This document shows, one piece after another, positions 36,057 to 46,603 of a DNA stretch of 64,000 nucleotides. Under the pieces are notes generated by a model that ran no database searches, was not told the origin of the DNA, and saw only the letters and a program-made list of their open reading frames with translations. The DNA comes from Saitoella complicata NRRL Y-17804 (Eukaryota > Ascomycota > Saitoellomycetes > Saitoellales > Saitoellaceae): the NCBI RefSeq assembly GCF_001661265.1, contig NW_017566999.1, positions 248,001 to 312,000 on the forward strand. The letters run 5' to 3'. Numbering within the stretch: position 1 is the first letter of the stretch; every line of letters begins with the position of its first letter. Made by a program: the position numbers and the translations under genes.

Positions 36057-38124
36057 ATGTTTCGGGCTCAAGTAAACCCATTCGATGAGGGCGTAACAAA
36101 GGCGACTGACGAGAACCTCACCTCGGAGAACTGGGAGCATATCCTCAATGTATGCGACAAGGTCGATGCGAATCCGGAGAATGGATCGAGGGATGCGCTG
36201 GGGGCTATTCAGAAGAGGTTGGTGCATAGGAGTGCGAATGTGCAGTTGTATGCTTTGACGGTATGCTGCGTTGACCTGGTGGTATGGGGTCTATTGATTA
36301 CTGACGGACGGTAAATAGCTTGCGGAGGCGTTGTCGAAGAACTGCGGGACGAAGGTGCATAGGGAAATGGCGTCTAGGGCTTTCACGCAAACGCTTCAGA
36401 GGCTTGTGAATGATAGGGTGCGGTAGCTGCGGCAGTTCATGCTGGCAGGCGTGCTGACATTCACCGTACAGGCTACGCATTCAACAGTCAAATCCAGAAT
36501 CTACGAGCTCATGGAGCAGTGGGCAAACGAGTTCAAATCAGATCCATCACTCGGTATTATGCAAGAAGCTTTCGATACAATCAAGCAGGCACCTGGTGTT
36601 CAAGCACCTGCGAAGCCGCAGAAACGAGAGATTACGGATGCGGATCGACGGAAGGAGGAGGAGGAGTTGCAGATGGCGTTGGCTTTGTCGTTGAGTGACA
36701 CTTCGATATCTGGGCCGAGTCAGCCAATTTCGCAGCAGCAGGGTCAGCAACAACAAGAAGTATCGTCGCCTCAAGAATCAGCGCAGTCAGCTCCTCATAC
36801 GACCGCTGCCACCGTGTCCCGGGTGAAAGCACTCTATGACTTTACCCCGACTGAAGCAGGTGAACTCGCCTTCCGAAAGGGAGACGTTATCTCCGTTCTT
36901 GACTCTGTTTTCAAGGACTGGTGGCGTGGTTCTCTCCGTGGTGAGACCGGTATCTTCCCTGTAAACTACGTGGAGATCTTGCCTGATCCAACACCGGCTG
37001 AACTCCAACGCGAATCAGAGGAGGAAGCTAAGGTCTTTGCCGAGTCGAAGAATATCGAGTTGCTGTTGTCAATGCTGAGCAGTAATGACCCGGCGAGGAA
37101 TGGTGCGGTTGCGGAAGACGAGCAGTTACAGAATTTGTACCATACGACTCTTGCGATCAGGCCCAAGTTGGTTCGCCTGATTGAGAAGTACTCTCAGAAG
37201 AAAGATGATCTCATTGCGCTTAATGAGAAGTTCATCAAGGCAAGGCGCGACTACGATCAACTCATGGAAGCGTCTATGAATCACTACAGTCATGCTCGCC
37301 CACCCGTGGGAGGAATGGGTTACCCTGGACATGCGTCTCCACCACCCACGGGTCCTTATGGTGCGGTTAATGTGTCACCACCGCCGGCACAGGGAGGTTA
37401 TGCTCCTCAAGGTCATCCGGCAGCACTTGCCCAGCCTGCTTACCAGCGCCAGTCGTCGTACCCGGTGCCACAAGGTGCTCCAGCAGGTTATCCTCCTGCT
37501 CAGGCTCCTGCGCGTCGTCCGTCTTATGACCGCGTTCCGTCTGCTCCACAAGGACATGCCCCTCCAGTGGCAGTGGGCAGCCCCTATGGCATTGCACCGG
37601 TTGCATCGCCGCCTGCCGTGGACGAGACTGGGTATGTTGACGATAGTTCTCCCTATACGCAAGAGCCACAAGCCACCGAGCCTGCACATGGTTACTACGG
37701 AGGATCTACAGCGGCGCCCCAGGCCGCTCAGGCACACCGGGCAAGTTACTATGGAGCGCTTGGAGCTCAAGAGCAGCAACCACAACAACCGGCGGCATAC
37801 CAGGCCGGCCCGTACGCGGGCACTGAGCAGCACCGTTCGCAGGAAAACTTGCGGCAGCCGGCTCATGTTTCCGCTCAACACTCATACTACGGCGCGCCCG
37901 CTCAGCAAGCTCAAGCTGAAGTGCAACCGGTGGCTTCTCCATCAGCGGAGGTACCGTCATACTATGGGGCTCAACAGCACGCGCCTGCACCTCAAGGAGG
38001 CTATTATGCCAGTGAAGGATATGAACAAGAGCAGGAACAGGCTCAGGCTCCTCCGCACTACCAACCCCCTGGTCCTCCAACCGACGGCTCCGCTCCTGCA
38101 CCCGGAGATTACTACCGTCACTAG
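36057..38124 (+). CDS. HSE1: Class E vacuolar sorting protein Hse1 (STAM homologue), ESCRT-0
   Basis: With Vps27 forms ESCRT-0, which gathers ubiquitylated cargo on endosomes. Exons 36057-36260, 36319-36417 and 36472-38124 (introns 58 and 54 nt, both phase 0) give 651 residues. VHS domain about 5-140: MFRAQVNPFDEGVTKATDEN, then QKRLVHRSANVQLYALTLAE. Ubiquitin-interacting motif about 161-180 (EEELQMALALSLSD). SH3 about 218-271: KALYDFTPTEAGELAFRKGD, WWRGSLRGETGIFPVNYVE. A coiled GAT-like segment follows at about 285-375. The C-terminal 270 residues are Pro/Gln/Ala/Tyr-rich with repeated SYYGA motifs, the usual disordered Hse1 tail. Confidence 0.95.
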
Positions 38125-38378
38125 AGTTTAGTCGCTCAATTTAATGGAAAAGAAGTTTCATTCCACCCGTGATCTATTCTGTTGTTGATTCCCCATGCCT
38201 AAGACGCGATTATCGACGTCATGATATGCGTGTTCGATTTCCCCAGACAAAGTGCCGACATGCACGAAATTCTGAACCAACGATCAAAACACCAGACAGC
38301 AACTGCGCAACAAGGATGGTAGAGTTAGCGAATGGGCATGGCTCGAATGGGGTCAGTAACCCTGCATGCCTGTAGACC

Positions 38379-39492
38379 ATGGAATACAGTGGTGCTTACG
38401 GTTATTCTCAGGTTCAGCATACCGCGAAGGCTGAGAGCATTATCTTCCTCGGTACAGGCACCAGCTCAGCCGTCCCCGTCATTGGTTGCTTGACCCAGGA
38501 GAACCCGGCATGCGAAGTTTGCATTTCTGCAATGGACCCGAAGAGCAAGAACAGGAGGCTTAATACCGGTGCTGTCATCACGATTGATGTTGGTGAGCCA
38601 ACGCGCAAGTACGGTTTGTAAAGACTATATGCCGAGCATTTGCTGAAGACTGCGCAGGAACCTTGTGATTGATTGCGGAAAGACGTTCTACCATGCTGCG
38701 CTTGCTCAGTTCCCAAGACATAAGCTGCGCAGAGTGGACGCGGTGCTATTGACACATGCGCATGCGGATGCGTTCTTCGGGTTGGATGATTTGAGAGGTT
38801 CGTACGATGGGGACTTGACACGACCGTCAATACTGACCTGCGAACAGGCTGGACTCTCGGTGGACTTGTGCAAGATACCATTGACGTTTACGTCTCCAAG
38901 GAGACCATGGACACCATCGCCCTTACTTTCCCATACATGGTATCGAAAGATGCGGGTACGGGAGGTGGTGACCTGCCTCAATTCAACTGGCATGTATTTG
39001 ATCCTACCAAATCATTCCGCATTCCAAGCTGCGGTAACATTGAAGTTACTCCTCTACTCGTCGAGCACGGCAGATACTTCTCTGGAGTACCTCGGCCGTT
39101 CATGTCATTAGGGTTCAGAGTGGATGGCCTCAGTTACATCTCGGATGTAAGCGCTGTGCCGCCAACTACCGCACAGTTACTGCACGGAACGAAGGTGTTT
39201 GTGCTTGACGGGTTGAAGGATGCTCCACATGCTTCTCATTTCAGTATTGGACAAGCGGTAGACTTTGTAAGAACGTTGCCAGAGATGCCGTCCAAGACCT
39301 TCCTTGTGGTGAGTACATGAGCATGATCAGAAGACACGAGGATATCGTTAACACAATTACAACTAGGGATTTACCCACGAATCAACTCATGAGGCATTAG
39401 AGAGGAGATTAGAGGGAGTCCAGGACTTCTATGTCAGACCAGCGTTCGACGGAAAGAGGATAAAGCTCATTGGAGGTTATGAAGAGTCATAA
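38379..39492 (+). CDS. Metallo-beta-lactamase-fold hydrolase, PhnP/tRNase Z-like
   Basis: Predicted cytosolic metal-dependent phosphodiesterase of unknown substrate, conserved in fungi. Exons 38379-38608, 38658-38797, 38848-39308 and 39367-39492 give 318 residues. Features: [20 protein letters not shown] (glycine turn), [23 protein letters not shown], and the metal motif [19 protein letters not shown]. This is HxHxDA rather than the usual HxHxDH; the same variant is, as I recall, typical of this fungal subgroup. Later metal ligands are in [20 protein letters not shown] and [10 protein letters not shown]. Introns are 49, 50 and 58 nt with matching phases. Confidence 0.87.
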
Positions 39493-39866
39493 ATAAAGTA
39501 ATATAGTCATAATATACCTTGCAATTTCCCAACTGCCCTATGAACACGACTTGCCGTAAGATGCGGGATAAACCGCGAAACCCCCGAAACGCCCGATCTT
39601 GATAAGGGTTTTTCGTGGCATTCCTTTCAAGCCTAAACAACACGGGCACATCTTCAGGCTTTTCTTGAAATCCCCGAGAAGTTGTTCACCGGGCTGTCTT
39701 TTCATCATCCTCCGGTCTTTAGGGCTCGCGCGCGTTCAGCCCTTCCCGCCCCTTGGAAATGTGCTGCGCCGCCTGCGCCACGACGGTCTGAATTTGCTTG
39801 GTGGACCATCGGTGTAGGAAAGTGCTCCTTGGAAATCCTTTCTCCTCAGCACGACAACCAGCAAAA
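39493..39866. promoter_or_regulatory. Promoter region of RPS14
   Basis: A 374-bp gap containing the 3' end of the hydrolase gene and the promoter of RPS14. A GC-rich GCTCGCGCGCG patch lies at 39724-39734. No gene is visible. Confidence 0.35.
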
Positions 39867-40449
39867 ATGGCTCCGAAAGCTAGGTACGTTGATGTTGCAA
39901 TTGCGTTCTCTTGTCCTTCCTTTCTAACCAACGTTTTTCCTACAGGAAGACCGCCACTACCGCCGATGGTGCCGCTACCTTGGGACCCCAGGCCCTCCGT
40001 GAGGGAGAGCTGTAAGTGCACTTCATACTTCGCGAGATCCGGGCGGATCGCTGACCGTATATGTATGTAGTGTCTTCGGTGTCTGCCACGTTTACGCTTC
40101 CTTCAACGACACCTTCGTCCACGTTACCGATCTCTCCGGCCGTGAGACCATTGTCCGTGTCACTGGTGGAATGAAGGTCAAGGCTGACCGTGACGAGTCC
40201 TCCCCCTACGCTGCCATGTTGGCTGCTCAGGACGTTGCTCAGCGCTGCAAGGAGATCGGTATCACCGCTCTCCACGTCAAGATCCGTGCCACTGGTGGTA
40301 CCGGAACCAAGACCCCTGGTCCTGGTGCCCAGTCCGCCCTCCGTGCCTTGGCCCGTGCTGGTATGCGCATTGGTCGCATTGAGGACGTTACCCCCGTCCC
40401 CACCGACTCTACCCGTCGCAAGGGTGGTCGTCGTGGTCGTCGTCTCTAG
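39867..40449 (+). CDS. RPS14: 40S ribosomal protein S14 (uS11)
   Basis: Small-subunit protein of the platform near the mRNA exit. Exons 39867-39883 (17 nt), 39946-40011 and 40071-40449, introns 62 and 59 nt, give 153 residues. The spliced N-terminus reads [20 protein letters not shown], then [20 protein letters not shown] (about residues 28-47), [20 protein letters not shown], and the near-invariant C-terminus [19 protein letters not shown]. Heavy C-ending codon bias marks a highly expressed gene. It converges with the gamma-glutamyltransferase gene. Confidence 0.98.
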
Positions 40450-40770
40450 ATGTCTTCGCGTACTTGGTGTCTTCCTTTCTTCATCGTTGCTTTTTTGGGA
40501 CTATTTGGTTGGAAGGTTAAAAATGTGCGAGTGCGTTCGGAGATTAGCACGCTGCGCTACGGCGTAGACTACTTAATCGACTGAGCTGAACCAAACTGTT
40601 GAACAGTCCAATTCTGGCTCTTCATTGTCAAGAACTCTATGCTCCTATCATTTACTGTGCACCGTGACTTTATTGCATTGCCATTTCCCATTGCTATCAT
40701 GTAAGCCTCAAATATGTCCATGTGAAGTGTTCCCAAAGCTCGTCATTCATATCTTCCACATTTGTCCTCT
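40450..40770. other. Convergent intergenic gap RPS14 / gamma-glutamyltransferase
   Basis: A 321-bp AT-richer 3'-3' gap. No gene, repeat or RNA is visible. Confidence 0.4.
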
Positions 40771-42534
40771 TCACCACGTCGCACCACCAGAATCCAGCCT
40801 TCTCGGGTCGGCCGCAGCTTCAAACATTCCATTCGTGTACCTCACCGCCTGTGCAATACTCTGTCCCGGCGCAACCCACGTCACATTGTGTCCCGCACTC
40901 GCCAAATAGGCGACCGTCGCGTTATCGTAGCTATACTCGAACGTCGTAGCATTCGGACTGATCTGATCATGAAGTCTCGGCTCAGCGAGAGCTTTACTGG
41001 CGCTCATGCCCTGATCAAGAACATGCCACAAGTTCTGAATATTGGAGGTAATGATACGGCTTCCACCGGCGGCTCCGAGCGCGACGTAGAACGTCCCATT
41101 TTTGAATTGTGCGATCGTGGGAGAAATGGAGGACAAGGGACGCTTGCCTGGACGGATGAAGTTCGCCTCTGTAGGGACGTATCCGAATGCATTTGAGGAA
41201 CCTGGAGAGAAAAAGTCGTTCATTTCGTCGTTCATGACAACACCGGTTTCGGGGACCATGACTTGGGAGCCGAAGTAAAGGTTGACGGTCGTAGTCAAGG
41301 AAACGACGAGACCGCTGTTATCGGCGGTCACCATATGACTGGTACCGTGATCCCAGAGGATTTCGTAGCTAAAAGGGTCGTAGGCTGTGCTGTTCAGAGT
41401 ATGTGTATTCGAGATCATCGCACGTAGTCCAGCAGCGGTGCTCTCCTGCAAGATCTCGGTCTCGAAGGAGGACACGTTGTACACGAAGTTAGGATCACCC
41501 AACTCAGTACGCTGACCATAGGCGAACTTCATCGCCTCCACGAGACGCTGAGTGGTGACGTTGATATTGTCGATGCCCGACATGTTATACCCCTCCAGGA
41601 TCTTGCGAGCGAAGAGTGCAATGCCACCCGAGGATGGAGCGGAAGTGGAGTAGAGGTCGTAATCGCGGTAGGTGATGTGGAGAGGATCTCTGTGGACAGC
41701 GGTGTAATTCGCTAGGTCGGCTGCAGTCATGATACCGCCGGCATCCTGAATAGCCTTCGCGGTCACGTTGGCCATGGGCCCGTTGTAGAAGGCGTCGGCG
41801 CCATACTGTAATATCGATCAGCAACCACACAGTGCAGTGGCGAAGTCACCTATTACCTTTCCAATCGTCTCTAAAGTGTCCGCGTACCTCTTCCTTGTCA
41901 TCGTATCGTTTAAGCCGAGCAACGTGCCGTTAGGAGCAAAGTCAATGGCCCAAGTAGGCTGCTCGTACAGGAACTCGTATCCAGAGGAGTGCATAATACT
42001 CGCCAAGGTGTCCTGGATGATGAAACCCTCTCTACCGGGCTTCACAGCCGGGGCAAAGATATCCTTCCAGGGTAGTTGCCCATACTTCTTGTGCAGCGCT
42101 TCAAAGCCGCGGAGTTCACCGGGTACACCGCTCGCCAATCCACCATACAAAGAAGTTGAAATGTCTGCGACATACATCGTCTCATTCAATGCGGCAGGTG
42201 CCGACTCCCTGAAATCAATCATATCATAGGTCCCATTCGGACTCCTCACAAGCATGAACCCGCCTCCTCCGATCCCTAAGTGGTATGAAGCAATGGTGCC
42301 CACACACAGACAACTCGCAATCATTGCGTCCGCGGCATTACCGCCTTGCTTCATAATGTCCCCTCCGATGTCGGAGCAAGTCTTGATATCGGTTGCGACG
42401 GCGCCGTAGGCGGCATGGGTGGATTGCTGAAGGGTGTTGAAGCGCTCGTCGCCGCGGATATGTACTGGAGATCCATCCGCTCTCCAAGCGAGGAATGCGC
42501 TGGCCAAGAGGAATGCGGATCGAATACCGGGCAT
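40771..42534 (-). CDS. Gamma-glutamyltransferase, secreted/vacuolar
   Basis: N-terminal-nucleophile hydrolase that cleaves glutathione and gamma-glutamyl bonds. Exons 41857-42534 and 40771-41805 (51-nt intron, phase 0) give 570 residues. A signal peptide covers about residues 1-22 (MPGIRSAFLLASAFLAWRADG). Large-subunit motifs: AYGAVATDIKTCSDIGGDIM, LGIGGGGFMLVR, and FRESAPAALNETMY. Self-cleavage is expected before the Thr of HGTSHMV (about residue 378), followed by LTTTVNLYFGSQV and GVVMNDEMNDFFSP, which hold the family's substrate residues. GAAGGSRIIT gives the glycine-rich loop. Many N-glycosylation sites support export. Its promoter abuts repeat copy B. Confidence 0.95.
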
Positions 42535-42577
42535 GTTGGATGGTGTCGTCGAGGATTGAGCAAGCGCCGGATCAGGC

Positions 42578-42590
42578 GCTTTATATAGAG
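42578..42590 (-). promoter_or_regulatory. TATA-type element of the gamma-glutamyltransferase gene
   Basis: CTATATAAA on the minus strand lies about 50 bp upstream of the ATG, immediately next to repeat copy B. The repeat is therefore in the position of upstream promoter DNA. Confidence 0.5.
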
Positions 42591-42599
42591 GGCCGCAGG

Positions 42600-42902
42600 C
42601 TGATGGAGACCTGATGGAGGCGAGCTCGAGCTGCTGAAGACCAGCGAGCTCGAGCTGCTGGAGATCGAGGTCGAGCTGCTGGAGAGCGAGGTCGAGCTGC
42701 TGAAGATCGTCGTCGAGCTACTGAAGATCGTCATCGAGCTGCTGAAGACCTGATGGAGAGCGAAGTCGAGCTGCTGGAGAGCGAAGTCGAGCTGCTGGAG
42801 AGCGAGCTTGAGCTGCTGAAGATCGTCGTCGAGCTGATGGAGACCTGATGGAGGCGAGCTCGAGCTGATGGTGTCCATGTCCAGCGGGTACGTCAGGGTC
42901 AT
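42600..42902 (-). repeat. Dispersed 11/21-bp repeat family, copy B
   Basis: A 303-bp element upstream of the gamma-glutamyltransferase gene. Read on the minus strand it begins at 42902 with the same 47-bp leader as copy A (one mismatch). The body is tandem 21-bp units of the form CTCCAGCAGCTCGACNTCG.. with interspersed 11-bp units (CTCCATCAGGT). A 34-bp sequence is repeated directly and exactly at 42600-42633 and 42834-42867, bounding the array. On the plus strand the 21-bp units read as heptads such as ELLKIVV/ELLESEV, but the frame is broken by the 11-bp units. No coding role is supported. Confidence 0.88.
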
Positions 42903-43376
42903 ATGTTATTCCTTCTTACCATTGCCATGTAAACCTTGATCAACGCAGCTGATCCGAGATCAAGTCGGCTCAATGATATCGGCGGAGCACGTTGACGTTG
43001 TCGGGTGTAGCTTCCCGCGCGCGCCATCTCTGCAGCCAGCGCAGATCAGATCGCCAGCCTGCGAGTAGAGACCGGAGTTGTAAGTTGTTGCAAGGAAGTT
43101 TCTGGGGAACCTTCTCCTCGGTATTTAAGCCAAGTTGGCCCAAAGGTTCATTGCACACTCGCGTTACCTGGTGCTTAGCTATGCCCTAGATTGGTCGACC
43201 AGCGTGCGTGGGAATTCTGCATTGGGTTCTGACAGCCGGCGCTTGTATATACGGACGCCATATTACACCTTCCTACAAAACATCTGCCTTTATAGCGGCA
43301 GGATAATGGGAGATCCATAGCACGGAATCGAACAGCTGCTGCAGCATATTGCTGAAGTGCCATTGACAAAGTCTCC
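42903..43376. other. Intergenic stretch beside repeat copy B
   Basis: A 474-bp stretch with no gene. Short open frames overlap on both strands without resemblance to known families. It separates repeat copy B from the F-box relics. Confidence 0.35.
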
Positions 43377-44185
43377 TTGGACATGCCCTCTCTGGTGTCG
43401 CTGCCGCTGGAGGTCATCGGCCAAATCATCTCCAAACTATGCACATGGGATTCTAATATCGATCGGCTACGCTTGTTTGATATCTCAAAAGGCATGCGCG
43501 AGATGGTTGCTCCCTATCTCTTCAGGCACTTTGATACCAGCAAGTCACGCAACAATCAGCGTTTGGCTGGATATGTTACAGAATATTAATACGGTTGTCT
43601 TGTCAAGAAGTTGGAGCATCGTGACTCTTGCAATGTGTAGATGACGGTTGCTGTATGGCGACTCTTGTCTTTCAACCGCCCAAATTCGCTATCGATCGAT
43701 CTTGACTTTGTAGATCTCACGGAAAGTTGAGTAAACGAGCGAAACCCTTGGCGCAGGCCCGAGCCTGCGCCTCTTCTTCGCGGACTATTGACATATCAAC
43801 ACCTGAATGGGCTGCCAGTTGATCAGCCCCTTCCTTCTAGTATTAAAACGCTTGATATCAGAAGTCCCCATTACAACGATCATTCTTACAAGGTCTGGGA
43901 ACTTGTCAAAGAACTTCCGAATCTGAAAAGTTTCTCTGGGACACCGGGGATGAGTCCATGGTCTCGGGAAGAATTCCTGTGAGAGACGAGCTAGCAATCA
44001 CAGGAGCACTTCGCGAGTACTGCTTGGATATGGAAGAGATCAGAATGTTCGCCATCGGGGACCCGATTGAAGCTTGGCGTCGCGATTTATGCAACCTTCG
44101 TAAGTTGCGCTCGTTGGAGTTGCCTATCAGTAACTTTAAATCTTCGTCTTGTTTGCGCATCACTACAACAATCAGTATAACTTAG
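43377..44185 (+). pseudogene. Decayed F-box gene, copy 1
   Basis: A relic of an F-box protein gene of the host. ATG at 43383 begins MPSLVSLPLEVIGQIISKL, an F-box helix pattern, and continues to GMREMVAPYLFRHFDTSKS before a stop at 43587-43589. Further down in the same frame (43788-43982) comes SSIKTLDIRSPHYNDHSYKV with WELVKELPNLKSFSG, which looks like a leucine-rich C-terminal part. From about 43990 the similarity passes to another frame (REYCLDMEEIRMFAIGDPIE, then LCNLRKLRSLELPISNF). So at least one stop and one frameshift break the gene. It might instead have unseen introns, but no splice sites bridge the pieces convincingly. Confidence 0.5.
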
Positions 44186-44562
44186 AGAATGCATGACCTT
44201 GCAATCGATTTGGTTCAGGATAACAGGAAGATCTGCTAAGGCTCACCGGTCAATGTTAACGTTCTTTTCATCATTCTCACATGTTGTACAGCATCATTAA
44301 AGCATTGGAAGTTCCCATAAATCCAATCGAATATAGCTTAGTTACTCGATGAGAACATCTAAGTGACATATCAGAGCACCACAAATCAGGTATCCTGGCT
44401 GCGGCCGGTGAAGGTTTTCCCACGATGCATCGCATGCCCATTTTTATATGGGCAACGACAGCAGCTGCTATTAGAATTCCTTGATCTACCCTGCAATTGC
44501 AACTGACGGCACAAGCATTAAGTGATCCGTAAGGCATTGGTGATGAGGTTAGCCAGCCGGAG

Positions 44563-44720
44563 ATGTCTGATCTGTTATCCCTGCCACTGGAGGTCCTTCG
44601 CCTCATCATCTCCGAACTACAGGAACTTGACCAGATGAGCTTGTTCGATGGTTAAGAGGCATGCGTGAGGCAGTTGCTCCGATTATGTTTGAGCATAACA
44701 GAAAACTGCGGCAGTTCGGA
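44563..44720 (+). pseudogene. Decayed F-box gene, copy 2 (5' fragment)
   Basis: Starts with ATG at 44563: MSDLLSLPLEVLRLIISELQ, closely parallel to relic copy 1 (LPLEV..IIS.L). It reaches a stop after about 31 residues (ending LFDG). Beyond the stop, in another frame, the DNA keeps the GMRE.VAP-type pattern seen in copy 1, at about 44650-44690. The two copies look like tandem duplicates that have both decayed. Confidence 0.45.
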
Positions 44721-45108
44721 GAGGTTGCCATTGAGGTTGCACCCATGTCCGGCCCCTTGAACGTGATCTATAGGAGACATGTATCGTCGGAAATCGTCCA
44801 CGGCGCGCGGCCAGGATACTTCAAAGGTGTTACCTAGGCCAATGCGTGCTCGGATTACATATTATTTACCTTATGTCAATTGCAGGAGTCTAAAGGCACC
44901 GAACATTTGCAATCGAGCAAATCCAATCAAGGTGAAAAAGATCAATTAAGTAATATAGTAAGCGTAAGTATATGTGGTATACCAGAAAACAGCAAGCGCC
45001 CAAGAACCAAAACCTCACATCAGCTGTCCAAAAAATCCCACGGGTATCGGGAATCCCACGACCAAAACCAAAAAACCAGGCCCCAATTTCCAAATAAATA
45101 CACGTGGC
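44721..45108. other. AT-rich gap after F-box relics
   Basis: A 388-bp stretch, AT-richer than the genic parts, with no recognisable feature. It includes the 3' region of the following minus-strand gene. Confidence 0.35.
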
Positions 45109-46377
45109 TTATTCTTCCCTCTGACGACTCGCCATAAGGATAGCCCTACTACTCGTATACCCAACCGACCCCATTGGTGGTGCCTTGGGGCTGACCTCAA
45201 CCCATATGAACTGTCCCGGGGGCATCCTCCTCCTCCTCTTCGGTGTCTGGCAGCCTTGAGGTTCCGCAGAGTCGAGCGTTCCATCTCTCCAGACAGGCCC
45301 AGTCAACAACTCCCTCGTTTTTTCATCCTCCTCGTGTTCTGACTCGGTTTCCTCGTCCAATGCGGCAGAGGAGCGCGTGCGTTTACTCGTGAATTGAGCG
45401 GGTGAGAGGAGGGCCTTCGACGCCGAAAGCGACAAACTCGGCGTCTGCTTATGCGGTGTCAAGGCAGACAAATCAACATCCTCAACCTCCCCCTCCTCCG
45501 GCGTCCTCGCCCTCTCCAATACCTGACTCGCCAACAACCCCAACGCATCCAACCCGCTCGTCTGACTCCCATTACTACACTGACTTGCCTGATCTCCAAC
45601 ACCCCTTCTATGCATCGTAGGCACCCGCGACCGTAGACGGCGGATTGCGTCGTCTTTTTCGGTGAGGAGTTGTTTTGCTGCACGGAGGCGTTTCTTGGTT
45701 TTCAGGTAGCGGCCGCGGTAGGTTTGGGTGCGGGTGCTAGGGGCTTCTTCCATGAAGGGGGGTTCGAGGCCGGCGAAGCCTGCGAGGGGGGGTTGGGATG
45801 CATTTGCGGGGGCGGAAGTTGATACTTCGCAGACAGAAGCAATTGACATGGGTGCCGGCTGTGCTGCTGCTGGGGCGGGTGCAGGACGCTTGGATAGAGC
45901 GTCAATCTCTTTCTGGGTGAGTTCTGATTGCACGGTGTGACGCTTTGTCTGTTCGGCAGCGTCGTAGGCAAGCAGTTGAAACTGGAGCACATGGTGTGCG
46001 GCAACTGTCCGCGCCCTCTTCAGCTCTTCAGCCATGCTACCAAGTCTTGATAGTGCTTCCTGCAACTTGTCGTGTAGCATGTCATTGTCATCATTGGGTG
46101 TAGGGCGAAGGTCGTCAATGTTCAAGTCGTCGTGGGATACTGGGAGGACAGGTGCCGGCACAGGTTGCCCAAGCATAGAATAGATCTGTCGTTGCTGTTC
46201 TCCATCTCCACCTTCAGCCTTCACACTCGGTGATCTCCTCTTCGCAATTGGAGCAGCACAAAGAAACACCGGCGAGTCATCGTTGTCAGCACCCCCGCTC
46301 GTCTCCTCGTACAGCGGCGACGACAGCGGGGGTGTATGCAGCGTCGAAGCAGGCGATACAGCCCTCTGCTTCGTCAT
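45109..46377 (-). CDS. Unrecognised nuclear-looking fungal protein with coiled coil
   Basis: Single exon of 422 residues that I cannot name. Features: a Ser/Thr-Pro-rich N-terminus (SPASTLHTPPLSSPLYEET), typical of CDK-phosphorylated regulators; a basic patch AKRRSPSVKAE (about 49-59); a helical coiled segment at about 100-160 (MLHDKLQEALSRLGSMAEEL, then RARTVAAHHVLQFQLLAYDA); a second basic helical segment RYLKTKKRLRAAKQLLTEKD (about 227-246); and a C-terminal basic-to-hydrophobic end KRRRRMPPGQFIWVEV. The combination suggests a nuclear regulator. It diverges from nothing close; AAR2 lies upstream on the same strand. Confidence 0.75.
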   Translation of the reverse strand: MTKQRAVSPASTLHTPPLSSPLYEETSGGADNDDSPVFLCAAPIAKRRSPSVKAEGGDGEQQRQIYSMLGQPVPAPVLPVSHDDLNIDDLRPTPNDDNDMLHDKLQEALSRLGSMAEELKRARTVAAHHVLQFQLLAYDAAEQTKRHTVQSELTQKEIDALSKRPAPAPAAAQPAPMSIASVCEVSTSAPANASQPPLAGFAGLEPPFMEEAPSTRTQTYRGRYLKTKKRLRAAKQLLTEKDDAIRRLRSRVPTMHRRGVGDQASQCSNGSQTSGLDALGLLASQVLERARTPEEGEVEDVDLSALTPHKQTPSLSLSASKALLSPAQFTSKRTRSSAALDEETESEHEEDEKTRELLTGPVWRDGTLDSAEPQGCQTPKRRRRMPPGQFIWVEVSPKAPPMGSVGYTSSRAILMASRQREE

Positions 46378-46603
46378 GGTTCTCGATAGTGATTGATTTG
46401 TGAAGCTAGGTAAGGAGGTGTTTTGTTGATGATGATATAATGGTGATTGTCAAAGGAAGGGTCGGTAAGGGTCTACGGCATACGGTGGCAAGGTGCAGTG
46501 CAGCGCAGATTTGAGAGGGGGCTGGTGTTGAGCCGTGAATGCACGCGCGGTTAGGCAAAACCCAGGGCAGGGAGGGTCCATTCTAACGAATCATCTTGTA
46601 GGA

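Noticed and set aside
42351-42902. 183-residue minus-strand frame beginning in the repeat leader
   Set aside because: It runs through low-complexity repeats, then the core promoter and the 5' coding part of gamma-glutamyltransferase in the wrong frame.
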